Origin: Mycolicibacterium sp. J2
GTDB lineage: Bacteria > Actinomycetota > Actinomycetes > Mycobacteriales > Mycobacteriaceae
NCBI RefSeq assembly: GCF_026240945.1
Contig: NZ_JAPFPY010000003.1
Location: 124,001-188,000, forward strand
Direction of reading: 5' to 3'
DNA length: 64,000 nucleotides
The notes beneath the pieces were generated by a model. That model did no database searches and was not told the DNA's origin. It worked only from the letters and a program-made list of their open reading frames with translations. Position 1 is the first letter of the stretch. Each line of letters starts with the position of its first letter. Made by a program: the position numbers and the translations under genes. Positions 49,774 through 58,988 of this stretch are shown in pieces.

Positions 49774-51267
49774 TCACACGGCCGCCGGCGTGTCGAGCTG
49801 CAGCACCCGGGTGCCGTGATCCCACACCTCGCGGAACAGCTCCGGCTCGGTGGACAGTTTGACACCCAACGAGGGGACCATCTCCTTGAGCTTGGGCAGC
49901 CAGGCTTGGTAGCGGTCGGCGAAGCAGCGTTCCATCACGTCCAGCATGGCCGGCACCGCGGTCGACGCGCCGGGTGAGGCGCCGAGCAGGCCGGCGATGG
50001 AGCCGTCGGCGGCTGCGAGCACGGTGGTGCCGAATTCCAGCACCCCGCCGGCGCCCTTGCGTCGGATCACCTGCACGCGTTGCCCGGCGATGTCCAACTC
50101 CCAATCGGAATCCCTTGCGCTGGGCGCGAATTCGCGCAGCGCCTCGACCCGGTCGGCCTCGCTGAGCACCAGCTGGCCGAGCAGATACTTCACCAGGCTC
50201 ATCTCGGTCAGGCCCACCCCGATCATGGAGGCGAGGTTGTCCGGCTTGACCGACAACGGCAGGTCGGTGAACTTGCCCTGCTTGAGGAACTTCGGCGTCC
50301 ACCCGGCGAACGGGCCGAACAGCAGGTAGGACTTGCCGTTGATGACACGGGTGTCCAGATGCGGCACCGACATCGGCGGCGCGCCCAGCGGCGGGGCGCC
50401 GTACACCTTGGCCTGGTGACGGGCCGCCAATTCCTGGTTGCCGGTGCGCAGCCACTGCCCACCGACCGGGAAGCCGCCGAAGCCCTTGGCCTCTTTGATC
50501 CCGGACTTCTGCAGCAGCGGCAGCGCGCCGCCGCCGGCGCCGACGAAGACGAACTTGGCGTTGATCTTGTACTTCTCGCCGGTGCGCCGGTTGACGTAGC
50601 TCACGGTCCACGTGCCGTCGGACTCCTTGCGCAGGCCGCGCACCTGGTGACCGAACAGGGTGGTCATGCCCTGCGCGGCGCCATAGCCGATGAGCTGGCG
50701 CGACAGCGAGCCGAAGTCCACGTCGGTACCGGATTGGGTCCAGTTCAGGGCGATCGGTTCGGAGAAATTACGTTTCTCGGCCATCAACGGCAGGCGGCGC
50801 GCGAACTCGTCGGCGTCGTCGATGAATTCCATCGTCGCGAACAGCGGGTTGCGCACCAGCGTCTCGTAGCGCGCCTTCAGGTAGCCGACGTTGCCCGCAC
50901 CGTGCACGAAGGACACGTGCGGGATGGGGTTGAGGAAGTTGCGCACGTCGGGCAGCACGCCGTTCTCCACGGCGTAGGTCCAGAACTGCCGCGACACCTG
51001 GAACTGCTCGTTGACGTTGACAGCCTTGGCGATGTCGATGGTGCCGTCGGTTTTCTGTGGGGTGTAGTTCAGCTCGCACAGCGCGGAGTGGCCGGTGCCG
51101 GCGTTGTTCCACGGATCGCTGCTCTCGGCGGCGGCGCCGTCGAGACGTTCGATCAGGGTGATCGACCAGTTCGGCTCGAGCAGGCGCAGTAACGCGCCGA
51201 GGGTCGCGCTCATGATTCCGGCGCCGACGAGCACGACGTCGGTCTTGGCTACCTTGGGGTCAGACAC
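49774..51267 (-). CDS. mqo: malate:quinone oxidoreductase
   Basis: 497 residues. Membrane-associated FAD enzyme oxidising L-malate to oxaloacetate and reducing menaquinone. [20 protein letters not shown] is the FAD loop; [43 protein letters not shown] and [20 protein letters not shown] are conserved. GTG 51267 gives [10 protein letters not shown] with AAGGACAG as SD; a GTG at 51291 also lies in frame but lacks an SD. In the place of Rv2852c. Confidence 0.95.
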   Translation of the reverse strand: MSDPKVAKTDVVLVGAGIMSATLGALLRLLEPNWSITLIERLDGAAAESSDPWNNAGTGHSALCELNYTPQKTDGTIDIAKAVNVNEQFQVSRQFWTYAVENGVLPDVRNFLNPIPHVSFVHGAGNVGYLKARYETLVRNPLFATMEFIDDADEFARRLPLMAEKRNFSEPIALNWTQSGTDVDFGSLSRQLIGYGAAQGMTTLFGHQVRGLRKESDGTWTVSYVNRRTGEKYKINAKFVFVGAGGGALPLLQKSGIKEAKGFGGFPVGGQWLRTGNQELAARHQAKVYGAPPLGAPPMSVPHLDTRVINGKSYLLFGPFAGWTPKFLKQGKFTDLPLSVKPDNLASMIGVGLTEMSLVKYLLGQLVLSEADRVEALREFAPSARDSDWELDIAGQRVQVIRRKGAGGVLEFGTTVLAAADGSIAGLLGASPGASTAVPAMLDVMERCFADRYQAWLPKLKEMVPSLGVKLSTEPELFREVWDHGTRVLQLDTPAAV

Positions 51268-51393
51268 CGTTGGCTGTCCTTCGTTTCGCACGGCCCGCCG
51301 CAGCGGTACGCGACGGTTCTTGTGGTCCTCAGGTTATCGCGACGCATCCGCCGGGTAACGGGCCGTGCCGGGTGCTTTCGGTCACCACGCCGC

Positions 51394-51399
51394 TAGGGT
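51394..51399 (+). promoter_or_regulatory. -10 box of alpha/beta hydrolase gene, leaderless
   Basis: TAGGGT; its last base is 7 nt before the G of GTG 51406. Confidence 0.5.
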
Positions 51400-51405
51400 G
51401 AACCC

Positions 51406-52443
51406 GTGACGGCAGCGCAGGGCCATGCTCAGGTGCAATGGGAGCCCGACGTCCTGTCCGGCTATCGGCAATTGACCATGCCGCTGGGCCCCGATCCGGA
51501 CGGTGAGGGCGACCTGGTGGCCACCCTGGTGCGGCGCGAACCGGCCCCAGAGCAGGCCCCGATGCAGTCCCGCGCCGTGGTGCTGGTGCACGGGTTCACC
51601 GACTACTTCTTCCACACCGAACTGGCCGACCGGTTCGCGGCCCGCGGTTATGCCGTGTACGCGGTCGACCTGCCCAAATGCGGCCGCTCCTGGCGGGAAG
51701 GGCAAACCCCGCACTTCACCACCGACCTGGCGCGCTACGACGTCGCGCTGGAGACCGCCCTGGAGCATGTCGAGGGCGACGAGGTGCTGATCTACGGGCA
51801 CTCGGCCGGCGGGCTGGTGGTGACGCTGTGGCTGGATCGGCTGCGCCGCCACCGCACCACCGGGCGGATCACCGGCCTGGTGCTCAACAGCCCCTGGTTC
51901 GATCTGCACGGGCCGTCGATCCTGCGCAGCGCTCCGACGTCGGTGGCGCTGCGCGCGCTGGCCCGGTGGCGCACCACGCAGGTGATCCGCCGCCCGACCG
52001 GCCAGGGCGGCTACGGCACCACCTTGCACCGGGACTATGCCGGGGAGTTCGACTACAACCTGCAGTGGAAACCGGTCGGTGGCTTCCCGGTGACCTTCGG
52101 CTGGATCAACGCGATCCGGCGCGCGCAGGCCCGGCTGCACCGCGGCCTGGATGTCGGGGTGCCGTCACTGATCCTGCGGTCGGGGCACAGCGTCCCGGAA
52201 TCCAAGGATCCCGACGCCATCCAGCGTGGTGACGCCGTGCTCGACGTCGCGCAGATCGCGCGGTGGGCCGGCTGCGTCGGCAACCGCGGCACCATCGTGC
52301 CGATCACCGACGCCAAACACGACGTGTTCTTGTCGCTGGCCGGCCCGCGCGCGGACGCGTACCGCGAACTCGATGCCTGGCTCAGCTGGCATCTCACCGA
52401 GATCGACCACCGAAATCCCTCCACCACAACACAATCCGGATAG
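51406..52443 (+). CDS. alpha/beta hydrolase (serine aminopeptidase S33-like)
   Basis: 345 residues. AVVLVHGFTDYFFHTELADR supplies the oxyanion HG, YAVYAVDLPKCGRS the second strand, and IYGHSAGGLVVTLWLDRL the nucleophile Ser. The acidic residue is in LILRSGHSVPESKDPDAI and the His in PITDAKHDVFLS. This is the monoacylglycerol-lipase-like pattern, but the substrate is unknown. No signal peptide. mtr follows 9 nt downstream, probably as one operon. Corresponds to Rv2854. Confidence 0.87.
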   Translation: MTAAQGHAQVQWEPDVLSGYRQLTMPLGPDPDGEGDLVATLVRREPAPEQAPMQSRAVVLVHGFTDYFFHTELADRFAARGYAVYAVDLPKCGRSWREGQTPHFTTDLARYDVALETALEHVEGDEVLIYGHSAGGLVVTLWLDRLRRHRTTGRITGLVLNSPWFDLHGPSILRSAPTSVALRALARWRTTQVIRRPTGQGGYGTTLHRDYAGEFDYNLQWKPVGGFPVTFGWINAIRRAQARLHRGLDVGVPSLILRSGHSVPESKDPDAIQRGDAVLDVAQIARWAGCVGNRGTIVPITDAKHDVFLSLAGPRADAYRELDAWLSWHLTEIDHRNPSTTTQSG

Positions 52444-52452
52444 GCCCAACGC

Positions 52453-53841
52453 GTGCAGCATTACGACCTGACCATCATCGGCACCGGCTCGGGCAACAGC
52501 ATCCCGGACGCCGGCTTCGACGCCCGTTACGGCCAGATGCGGATCGCCATCGCCGAGCAGGGCACCTTCGGCGGCACCTGCCTGAACGTGGGCTGCATCC
52601 CGACCAAGATGTTCGTCTACGCCGCCGAGGTGGCCCACACCATCCGCGATTCCGCGCGGTTCGGCATCGACGCGCACATCGACGGGGTGCGGTGGCCCGA
52701 TATGGTGAAACGGGTCTTCGGCCGGATCGATCCGATCGCGGCCTCCGGCGCGGCGTACAAGCGCAGCCTGCCCAATATCGACGTCTACGCCAGCCACACC
52801 CGGTTCACCGGGGTACAGGACGGTCGCTATCTGTTGCGCACCGAGGCCGGCGACGAATTCAGCTCCGATCAGGTGGTGATCGCCGCCGGGTCGCGGGCCA
52901 CGGTGCCACCGGCGATCCGCGACTGCGGGGTGGCCTACCACACCAGCGACACCATCATGCGGATCGCGGAGCTGCCCGAGCACATGGTGATCGTGGGCGG
53001 TGGATTCGTGGCCGCGGAGTTCGCGCACGTGTTCTCCGCACTCGGCGTGCGGGTGACCGTGGTGGTGCGCGGACCCGGCATGCTGACGCACTGCGATGAG
53101 ACGATCTGTCACCGCTTCACCGAACTGGCCGCGGCGAAATGGGATCTGCGCACCCACGTCAATGTCATCGGGTCCCGCACCGACGGCGCGCGCACCGTAC
53201 TCGAGCTCGACGACGGCTCCGAACTCGACACCGACATGCTGCTGGTGGCCACCGGCCGGGTGCCCAACGGGGACCTACTGGACGCCGAACTCGCCGGCGT
53301 CACCGTCCGGGACGGCATGGTGGCTGTCGACGAGTACCAGCGCACCACCGCCCGGGGCGTCTACGCGCTCGGCGACGTGTCCTCGGAATTCCAGCTCAAG
53401 CACGTGGCCAACCACGAGATGCGGGTGGTGCGGCACAACCTGCTGCTGGACTGGGACGACACCGCTGCCATGGTGGCCAGCGATCATCGTTTCGTGCCCT
53501 CGGCGGTGTTCACCGACCCGCAGATGGCGATGGTCGGGCTCACCGAGGCGCAGGCCCGCGAGGCCGGCCACGACATCGTGGTCAAGGTGCAGGCGTACGG
53601 CGACACCGCGTACGGCTGGGCGATGGAGGACACCACCGGAATTGCCAAGGTGATCGCCGAGCGCGCCACCGGCCGGATCCTCGGCGCGCATATCCTCGGC
53701 TACCAGGCGTCCTCCATCATCCAGCCCCTGATCCAGGCGATGAGTTTCGGTCAGCCCGCCAAAGCGGTTGCCACCCATCAATATTGGATTCACCCCGCGC
53801 TTCCCGAGGTGATCGAGAACGCACTGCTGGGGCTGCTCTAA
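52453..53841 (+). CDS. mtr: mycothione reductase
   Basis: 462 residues. NADPH- and FAD-dependent reductase of mycothiol disulfide. The redox-active pair is Cys43/Cys48 in [12 protein letters not shown], the NADPH loop is [20 protein letters not shown], and the C-terminal acid-base His447/Glu452 is in [10 protein letters not shown]. The N-terminus [17 protein letters not shown] replaces the usual GxGxxG with GTGSGN, typical of mycothione reductases. GTG 52453. The 3' end overlaps nicT by 4 bp. Mycothiol is specific to actinobacteria. Confidence 0.96.
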   Translation: MQHYDLTIIGTGSGNSIPDAGFDARYGQMRIAIAEQGTFGGTCLNVGCIPTKMFVYAAEVAHTIRDSARFGIDAHIDGVRWPDMVKRVFGRIDPIAASGAAYKRSLPNIDVYASHTRFTGVQDGRYLLRTEAGDEFSSDQVVIAAGSRATVPPAIRDCGVAYHTSDTIMRIAELPEHMVIVGGGFVAAEFAHVFSALGVRVTVVVRGPGMLTHCDETICHRFTELAAAKWDLRTHVNVIGSRTDGARTVLELDDGSELDTDMLLVATGRVPNGDLLDAELAGVTVRDGMVAVDEYQRTTARGVYALGDVSSEFQLKHVANHEMRVVRHNLLLDWDDTAAMVASDHRFVPSAVFTDPQMAMVGLTEAQAREAGHDIVVKVQAYGDTAYGWAMEDTTGIAKVIAERATGRILGAHILGYQASSIIQPLIQAMSFGQPAKAVATHQYWIHPALPEVIENALLGLL

Positions 53842-54908
53842 GCCGCCGGCGTGGCGTCCCAGCGCTCCTCGATCCGGCCGAACCGCCACACCCCGATCGC
53901 GATGACCCAGGTGAGCACGAACATGCCGACGATCGAGAAGCCGACGAATTCCAGGTCCGCCGAACCGATCACCATGAGCGGGCCGGACGTGATGCCGAGT
54001 CGATCCACCAGCAGCCCGGTGAGCACGATGACGCCGATGGCCAACGCGACGAGCACCGACAGCACGGTGACGGTCAGGTTGTAGTAGACCTTGCGGATCG
54101 GCTTCAGGAACGCCCAGCCGTAGGCGCGGGCCATGAACATCCCGTCCAGGCTGTCGAACAGGCTCATCCCGGCGGCGAACAGCACCGGCAGCACCAGCAC
54201 CGCGTACCAGGGCAGGGTGAAGGCCGCCGTGCCTGCCGCCAGCACCAGCAGCGCCACCTGCGTGGCGGTGTCGAAACCCAGGCCCATCAGGAAGCCGACC
54301 GGATACAGATGCCACGGCTTGTCCACCCGGTGCATGACCCGGCCCACCAACCGCGCGAGCAGTCCCCGATTCTGCAGATGACGCTCCAGTTCCCGCTCGT
54401 CGAACTCGCCGCGGCGCATGGCCCGGAACACCTTGGCGATGCCCACCGCGGCGAACAGATTGGTCAAGCCGATCAGCAGCAGGAACGTGCCGGCCACCAC
54501 CGAACCGATGAGTCCCAGCGTGGCCAGCATCGGCGAACCGTCGTCCTGCACCGGGCCCGCGACGGCCCGTACACCCAGGGCCAGGAGCAGCGCCAGCCCG
54601 AACACCACGCTGGAATGCCCGAGCGAGAACCAGAACCCGGCCGACAGCGACCGGGTGCCCTCACCCACCAGCTTGCGGGTGGTGTTGTCGATGACGGCGA
54701 TGTGGTCGGCGTCGAAGGCGTGTCGGGCACCCAACAGATAGGCCGTCACCCCGAGCCCGACACCGAACACACCGGCCGACCCCAACGTGATGTGTTGTGG
54801 CGCGACGCCGAAAATGAGGACGCCCCAACCGAATACATGCAGTACCGCGACCACGCCGGCGATGCCGGCGATGGACATCCAGTCGGCCCGGTCGAATCGC
54901 GATGACAT
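53838..54908 (-). CDS. nicT: NiCoT-family nickel/cobalt permease
   Basis: About 356 residues with eight predicted transmembrane helices. The NiCoT signature HX4DH is [19 protein letters not shown] (His63, Asp68, His69). [17 protein letters not shown] and [20 protein letters not shown] are the other family motifs. ATG 54908 is adopted; GTG 54911 is adjacent. Transcribed after the ArsR gene (48-bp gap), so metal-responsive control is likely. M. tuberculosis has Rv2856 (nicT) at the same site but, as recalled, in the other orientation. Ni versus Co preference is unknown. Confidence 0.93.
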   Translation of the reverse strand: MSSRFDRADWMSIAGIAGVVAVLHVFGWGVLIFGVAPQHITLGSAGVFGVGLGVTAYLLGARHAFDADHIAVIDNTTRKLVGEGTRSLSAGFWFSLGHSSVVFGLALLLALGVRAVAGPVQDDGSPMLATLGLIGSVVAGTFLLLIGLTNLFAAVGIAKVFRAMRRGEFDERELERHLQNRGLLARLVGRVMHRVDKPWHLYPVGFLMGLGFDTATQVALLVLAAGTAAFTLPWYAVLVLPVLFAAGMSLFDSLDGMFMARAYGWAFLKPIRKVYYNLTVTVLSVLVALAIGVIVLTGLLVDRLGITSGPLMVIGSADLEFVGFSIVGMFVLTWVIAIGVWRFGRIEERWDATPAA

Positions 54909-54956
54909 CACCGCAGCGTAGGACCCGACGCGATATCTGTCTACCTGAACAGATGA

Positions 54957-55313
54957 TCAGTTGTGCCTGGCGCCGATCCAGTGCAGCAGGTCGTGCACGA
55001 CGTCGTCGTCGAGGCGGTAGGACACCATGCGCCCCGCCCGTGTGCTGGACACCCAGCCCTGGTCACGCAGCACCCGAAGGGCCTGGGACACGGCATTTTC
55101 CGAGCGCCCCAGCACACCGGCAAGATCACCGACGCAGATGCCGGGCGCCCGGTGCAGCGCCAGCAGGATCTGCAGCCGGTGCGGATCGGACAGCAGATCG
55201 AAGCGCCGCGCCCACCCGTCGGTGTCGACATCGGGGTCTGCAGGTCCGGCCACGTCCTGATCGTAGTGATGTGTGCACGTTTCGTAACGCTCACCGTGAC
55301 CGAACGTGCACAA
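54957..55313 (-). CDS. ArsR/SmtB-family metal sensor, candidate Ni/Co regulator of nicT
   Basis: 118 residues from TTG 55313. The winged HTH is RRFDLLSDPHRLQILLALHR through ENAVSQALRVLRDQGWVSST. The N-terminus MCTFGHGERYETCTHHYD is rich in metal ligands (Cys2, His6, Cys13, His15, His16). The last helix DDDVVHDLLHWIGARHN adds His107, 111 and 117, resembling alpha-5 sensing sites. The GntR gene stops 4 nt upstream and nicT follows, so this regulator probably senses the cargo of NicT. Start choice rests on the conserved ligand cluster; other starts lie inside the GntR gene. Confidence 0.82.
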   Translation of the reverse strand: MCTFGHGERYETCTHHYDQDVAGPADPDVDTDGWARRFDLLSDPHRLQILLALHRAPGICVGDLAGVLGRSENAVSQALRVLRDQGWVSSTRAGRMVSYRLDDDVVHDLLHWIGARHN

Positions 55314-55317
55314 GTCC

Positions 55318-56076
55318 CTAGTCGAGGAAGCCGTGCAGCAGCGCCGCCGAGCCCGCGACATGGGCCGCCATCGCCGCCCCGGCGCCCTCGGTGTCCCCCG
55401 CCAGGATCGCCATCACGATGGCCTCGTGCTGTTCGTCGGAATGGGCGATGTTGCGGGACAACAGCGGAATCTGGTCCAGCAGCGCGTTGATCCGCATCCT
55501 GTTCTGGGCCACCAGTGGCACCAGCGACGGCGACCCGGCGGCCTCGGCGATCGCCAGGTGCAGTCGGGAATCCAACCGCCGGTAGTCGCCGGGGTCGGCG
55601 TCACGGACATCGCCCAGCCGCGACCACAATCCCTCCCGTTGCACCGCGGTCAGCGTGCGCGCGGCCGCCATCCGGGCCGCGCCAACCTCGAGGATCTCGC
55701 GCAGCCGCACGGCGTCGTCGATCTCCTCGCGGGTGAGACCGTCGGCACTGGCCGGCAGCGCAGGCATCTCGGTGGCCAGGAAGGTCCCGCCGTAGCGGCC
55801 CCGCTTGGACACCAGATACCCGGCGTCGGCCAGCGACCTGATCGCTTCCCGGACGGTGTCGCGGCTGACCCCGAGCCGGGCGGCCAGCTCCCGTTCCGGC
55901 GGCAGCGACGCCCCGGGTTCCAGCACCCCGAGCCGGATGGTCTCCAACAGCCGACCGACGGTGTCCTCGAAGGCATTGCCGAGCCGCACCGGACGCAACA
56001 ACGCCGATGCCGCCGCCTCCGCGGCGGGGCGCTCACCTGCGGTCAGCGGCTCGGACAACCGATCGGGCTGCGACAT
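55318..56076 (-). CDS. GntR-family (FadR/FCD) regulator
   Basis: 252 residues. The HTH is at 28-95 (NAFEDTVGRLLETIRLGVLE, LPPERELAARLGVSRDTVRE). The FCD effector domain at 115-250 has the metal ligands in DSRLHLAIAEAAGS, HSDEQHEAIVMAI and AMAAHVAGSA. ATG 56076 is 7 nt after TAGGTT, so it may have its own leaderless promoter within the catabolic cluster. It probably controls the adjacent amine/amino-acid catabolic genes; ligand unknown. Confidence 0.88.
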   Translation of the reverse strand: MSQPDRLSEPLTAGERPAAEAAASALLRPVRLGNAFEDTVGRLLETIRLGVLEPGASLPPERELAARLGVSRDTVREAIRSLADAGYLVSKRGRYGGTFLATEMPALPASADGLTREEIDDAVRLREILEVGAARMAAARTLTAVQREGLWSRLGDVRDADPGDYRRLDSRLHLAIAEAAGSPSLVPLVAQNRMRINALLDQIPLLSRNIAHSDEQHEAIVMAILAGDTEGAGAAMAAHVAGSAALLHGFLD

Positions 56077-56083
56077 CGTGGCA

Positions 56084-56089
56084 AACCTA
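56084..56089 (-). promoter_or_regulatory. GntR -10 box, leaderless
   Basis: Minus-strand TAGGTT in the 18-bp gap after the SDR gene; +1 falls at about 56077. Confidence 0.45.
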
Positions 56090-56094
56090 CCGAC

Positions 56095-56868
56095 TCACAG
56101 CGGCGTGACGTAGTGGCCGCTGATACCGCCGTCGACCAGGAAGGTCGAGCCGGTGATGAACGAGGCGTCGTCACTGGCCAGGAACGCGACCGCGGCGGCC
56201 AGCTCCTCGGGCTCGGCGAACCGCCCCACCGGCACGTGCACCAGGCGCCGCGCCGCCCGCTCGGGATCCTTGGCGAACAGTTCCTGCAGCAGCGGGGTGT
56301 TCACCGGGCCGGGGCACAGTGCGTTCACCCGGATGCCCTGGCGGGCGAACTGCACCCCCAGCTCCCGCGACATGGCCAGTACCCCGCCCTTGGACGCGGT
56401 GTAGGAGATCTGGCTGGTGGCCGACCCCATCACCGCGACGAACGACGCCGTGTTGATGATCGAACCCCGCTGCGCGGGAACCATGTGCCGCAGGGCGGCC
56501 CGGCAGCACAGGTACACACTCTTGAGGTTGATGTCCTGCACCTTCTGCCAGGCGGGCAGCTCGGTGTTCTCGATCAGGTCGTCGTCGGGCGGGCTGATCC
56601 CGGCGTTGTTGAACGCGATGTCCAGTCCACCGTGCACCTGCACGGCGGTGTCGAACAAATGGTCCACCGCGTCCTGGTCCGACACGTCGACCTGGACGAA
56701 GGTGACGTTGAGCTCGTCGGCAACGGCCTGTCCGGTCACCGGATCGACATCGCCGATGACGACGATGGCGCCCTCGGCCTGCATCCGCTTGGCCGTCGCC
56801 AGCCCGATCCCGCTGGCACCCCCGGTGATGACGGCCACCTTGTCCTTCAGCCGCTGAGTCAGATCCAT
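56095..56868 (-). CDS. short-chain dehydrogenase/reductase
   Basis: 257 residues, classical SDR. VAVITGGASGIGLATAKRMQ is the NAD(P) loop, DIAFNNAGISPPDDD the NAG motif, IINTASFVAVMGS the catalytic Ser, YTASKGGVLAMSRELGVQFA the Tyr-Lys pair, and ITGSTFLVDGGISG the C-terminal loop. IGDVD after strand 2 favours NAD. Abuts the aldehyde dehydrogenase gene, with no gap, in the catabolic operon. Position matches Rv2857c. Probably oxidises a hydroxy intermediate of the pathway. Confidence 0.9.
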   Translation of the reverse strand: MDLTQRLKDKVAVITGGASGIGLATAKRMQAEGAIVVIGDVDPVTGQAVADELNVTFVQVDVSDQDAVDHLFDTAVQVHGGLDIAFNNAGISPPDDDLIENTELPAWQKVQDINLKSVYLCCRAALRHMVPAQRGSIINTASFVAVMGSATSQISYTASKGGVLAMSRELGVQFARQGIRVNALCPGPVNTPLLQELFAKDPERAARRLVHVPVGRFAEPEELAAAVAFLASDDASFITGSTFLVDGGISGHYVTPL

Positions 56869-58233
56869 CTAGCTCTCCTCGATTGCAATAAAAACATTCT
56901 TGGTTTCGGTGAACGACAAAGGCGCATCCGGGCCCAGCTCACGGCCCAGTCCGGACTGCTTGAATCCGCCGAACGGCGTGGTGTAGCGCACCGACGAGTG
57001 CGAGTTGACGCTGAGGTTCCCGGCCTCGACGGCCCGCGAAACCCGAAGGGCGCGAGACACATTGTCGGTCCAGATGGATCCCGACAACCCGTAGGAGGTG
57101 GCATTGGCCATCGCGATGGCGTCGGCTTCGTCCTCGAACGGCAGCACCGTGACGACCGGCCCGAAGATCTCCTCGGTGACGGTGCGGTCGCCACGGGTCG
57201 GCGTCAGCACGGTCGGGGCGAACCAGTACCCGGGTCCGGCCGGCGCCGACCCGCGGAAGGCCACCGGTGCGTCGCCGGGGACGTAGGCCGCCACCGACTC
57301 CCAGTGCTTCTTGGACACCAGCGGTCCCATCTCGGTGTCGCGTGCGGTCGGGTCACCCACCACCACGCCCTTGACCGCGGGTTCCAGCAGCTCCATGAAC
57401 CGGTCATAGATGCTGCGCTGCACCAGGATTCGGCTGCGGGCACAGCAGTCCTGACCGGCGTTGTCGAACACCCCGTAGGGTGCGGTGGCCGCGGCGCGCT
57501 CCAGGTCGCAGTCGTCGAAGACGATGTTGGCGCTCTTGCCGCCCAGCTCCAGGGTGACGCGCTTGACCTGCGCGGCGGCGCCGGCCATCACCCGGGTGCC
57601 GACCCGGGTCGAGCCGGTGAACACCACCTTGCGCACGTCGGGATGGGTGACGAAGCGCTCCCCCACCACCGGACCCGCTCCCGGCAGCACCTGGAAGAGT
57701 CCCTCGGGCAGGCCCGATTCCAGAGCCAGCTGGCCCAGCCGGATGGAGGTCAGCGGTGTCCACTCGGCAGGCTTGAGCAGCACCGCGTTACCGGCGGCCA
57801 GCGCCGGGGCGAACCCCCAGGCCGCGATGGTCATCGGGAAATTCCACGGGGTGATCACCCCGACCACGCCGAGCGGCTCGTGGAAGGTGACGTCCAGGCC
57901 GCCGGCCACCGGAATCTGCTTGCCGGACAAACGTTCCGGGCTGGCCGCGTAATAGGTGAGCACATCGCGGACGTGCCCGGCCTCCCACTCGGCCTGGCCG
58001 ATCGGATGCCCGGAGTTGGCCACCTCCAGCGCCGCCAGCTCAGCGAGGTGGGCATCGACCGCCGCGGCGAACGCGCGGAGTGCCCCCGCCCGGTCGGCGG
58101 GCGCCAGCCGCGCCCACCGCCGCTGGGGGACCACCGCGGCCGCCACCGCATCGTCGACCGCCGCTTCGTCGAGCAACTCGACGGTGCGCAACACCTCCTC
58201 GGTCGCCGGGTTGATGACCTCACACGTGCTCAT
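56869..58233 (-). CDS. aldC: aldehyde dehydrogenase AldC
   Basis: 454 residues. NAD(P)-dependent oxidation of an aldehyde to acid. PWNFPMTIAAWGFAPALAAG and KPAEWTPL bind the coenzyme; the general base Glu is in LELGGKSANIVFDD; the nucleophilic Cys is in NAGQDCCARSRILV; EIFGPVVTVLPF is near the C-terminus. ATG 58233 overlaps the amidotransferase stop (ATGA). In a PuuC-like role it would oxidise a gamma-glutamyl aminoaldehyde. Corresponds to Rv2858c. Confidence 0.93.
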   Translation of the reverse strand: MSTCEVINPATEEVLRTVELLDEAAVDDAVAAAVVPQRRWARLAPADRAGALRAFAAAVDAHLAELAALEVANSGHPIGQAEWEAGHVRDVLTYYAASPERLSGKQIPVAGGLDVTFHEPLGVVGVITPWNFPMTIAAWGFAPALAAGNAVLLKPAEWTPLTSIRLGQLALESGLPEGLFQVLPGAGPVVGERFVTHPDVRKVVFTGSTRVGTRVMAGAAAQVKRVTLELGGKSANIVFDDCDLERAAATAPYGVFDNAGQDCCARSRILVQRSIYDRFMELLEPAVKGVVVGDPTARDTEMGPLVSKKHWESVAAYVPGDAPVAFRGSAPAGPGYWFAPTVLTPTRGDRTVTEEIFGPVVTVLPFEDEADAIAMANATSYGLSGSIWTDNVSRALRVSRAVEAGNLSVNSHSSVRYTTPFGGFKQSGLGRELGPDAPLSFTETKNVFIAIEES

Positions 58234-58988
58234 GAAACCCTTTCCGTCGCATACTCGGCCGCCGCCTGCACCAGGCCGGCGAACAACCGCAGATCGTCCA
58301 GCCGCTCCTCTGGATGCCATTGCACCGCCACGACGAACTGATCACCTGGCAGCTCCACGCCCTCGATCACCCCGTCTGTGGTGTCCTGGGCGCTGATGAT
58401 CAGCCCGTCGCCGAGCCGGTCGATCGCCTGGTGGTGATAGCACTGGGCATCCGAGGATTCCCCGATGAGTGCGGCCAGCCGGGTGCCCGGAACGGTCTGC
58501 ACGTGGGAGGTCGAGAACACCGCATTGCCCTGCTGATGACGGGTGTGGCCGAGTACATCGGGCAGGTGCTGATGCAAGGTACCGCCGAGCGCCACGTTGA
58601 GCACCTGGGCCCCGCGGCAGATCCCGAGTACCGGCATGCCGCGGCGCAGCGCCGCCCGCAGCAACGTGAACTCCCATTCGTCGCGCGGGCCGGCCGGCTC
58701 GTCGGTCGCCGAGTGCCGTTGCTGGCCATAGCTTTCCGGGTTGACATCGCGGCCACCGGTGATGATCAGCCCGTCGACGCCACGCAGCACCCGTTCGGCC
58801 ACCTCGGCACCGTGCGGTTGGGGCGGCAACAGCACCGCGGTACCGCCACCGAGATTGACCCCTTCGATGTAGATGGCGGGCAAGAAGCTGGCTTGCACAT
58901 CCCACACCCCGGTCTGCGCCTGCTGCAGGTAGGTGGTCAGTCCGATGACCGGCCGCGGTGACCCGGGGTTCTGGTCAGAGGCGCTCAA
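58230..58988 (-). CDS. class I glutamine amidotransferase, PuuD-like gamma-glutamyl hydrolase
   Basis: 252 residues. The catalytic Cys is in LGICRGAQVLNVALGG and the His-x-Glu pair in VAVQWHPEERL. The insert GGRDVNPESYG and RDEWEFTLLRAALRRG are peptidase C26 features shared with PuuD, which hydrolyses gamma-glutamyl-GABA. TTG 58988 lies inside the last codons of glnA (14-nt overlap) with GGAG about 8 nt upstream; longer extensions are glnA read in another frame. Corresponds to Rv2859c. Substrate is inferred from neighbours. Confidence 0.87.
   Translation of the reverse strand: MSASDQNPGSPRPVIGLTTYLQQAQTGVWDVQASFLPAIYIEGVNLGGGTAVLLPPQPHGAEVAERVLRGVDGLIITGGRDVNPESYGQQRHSATDEPAGPRDEWEFTLLRAALRRGMPVLGICRGAQVLNVALGGTLHQHLPDVLGHTRHQQGNAVFSTSHVQTVPGTRLAALIGESSDAQCYHHQAIDRLGDGLIISAQDTTDGVIEGVELPGDQFVVAVQWHPEERLDDLRLFAGLVQAAAEYATERVS

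Noticed and set aside
44218..51267. Cobalamin riboswitch near the cob genes
   Set aside because: Gaps between cysG, cobB, cobO and the chelatase are under 30 bp and the region upstream of mqo shows no B12-box-like sequence.
55306..58341. Open frame of over 1000 codons on the plus strand
   Set aside because: It is the mirror of the GntR, SDR and aldehyde dehydrogenase genes in GC-rich DNA; the translation is His/Arg/Gly-rich with no domain and all three opposite genes have clear motifs.
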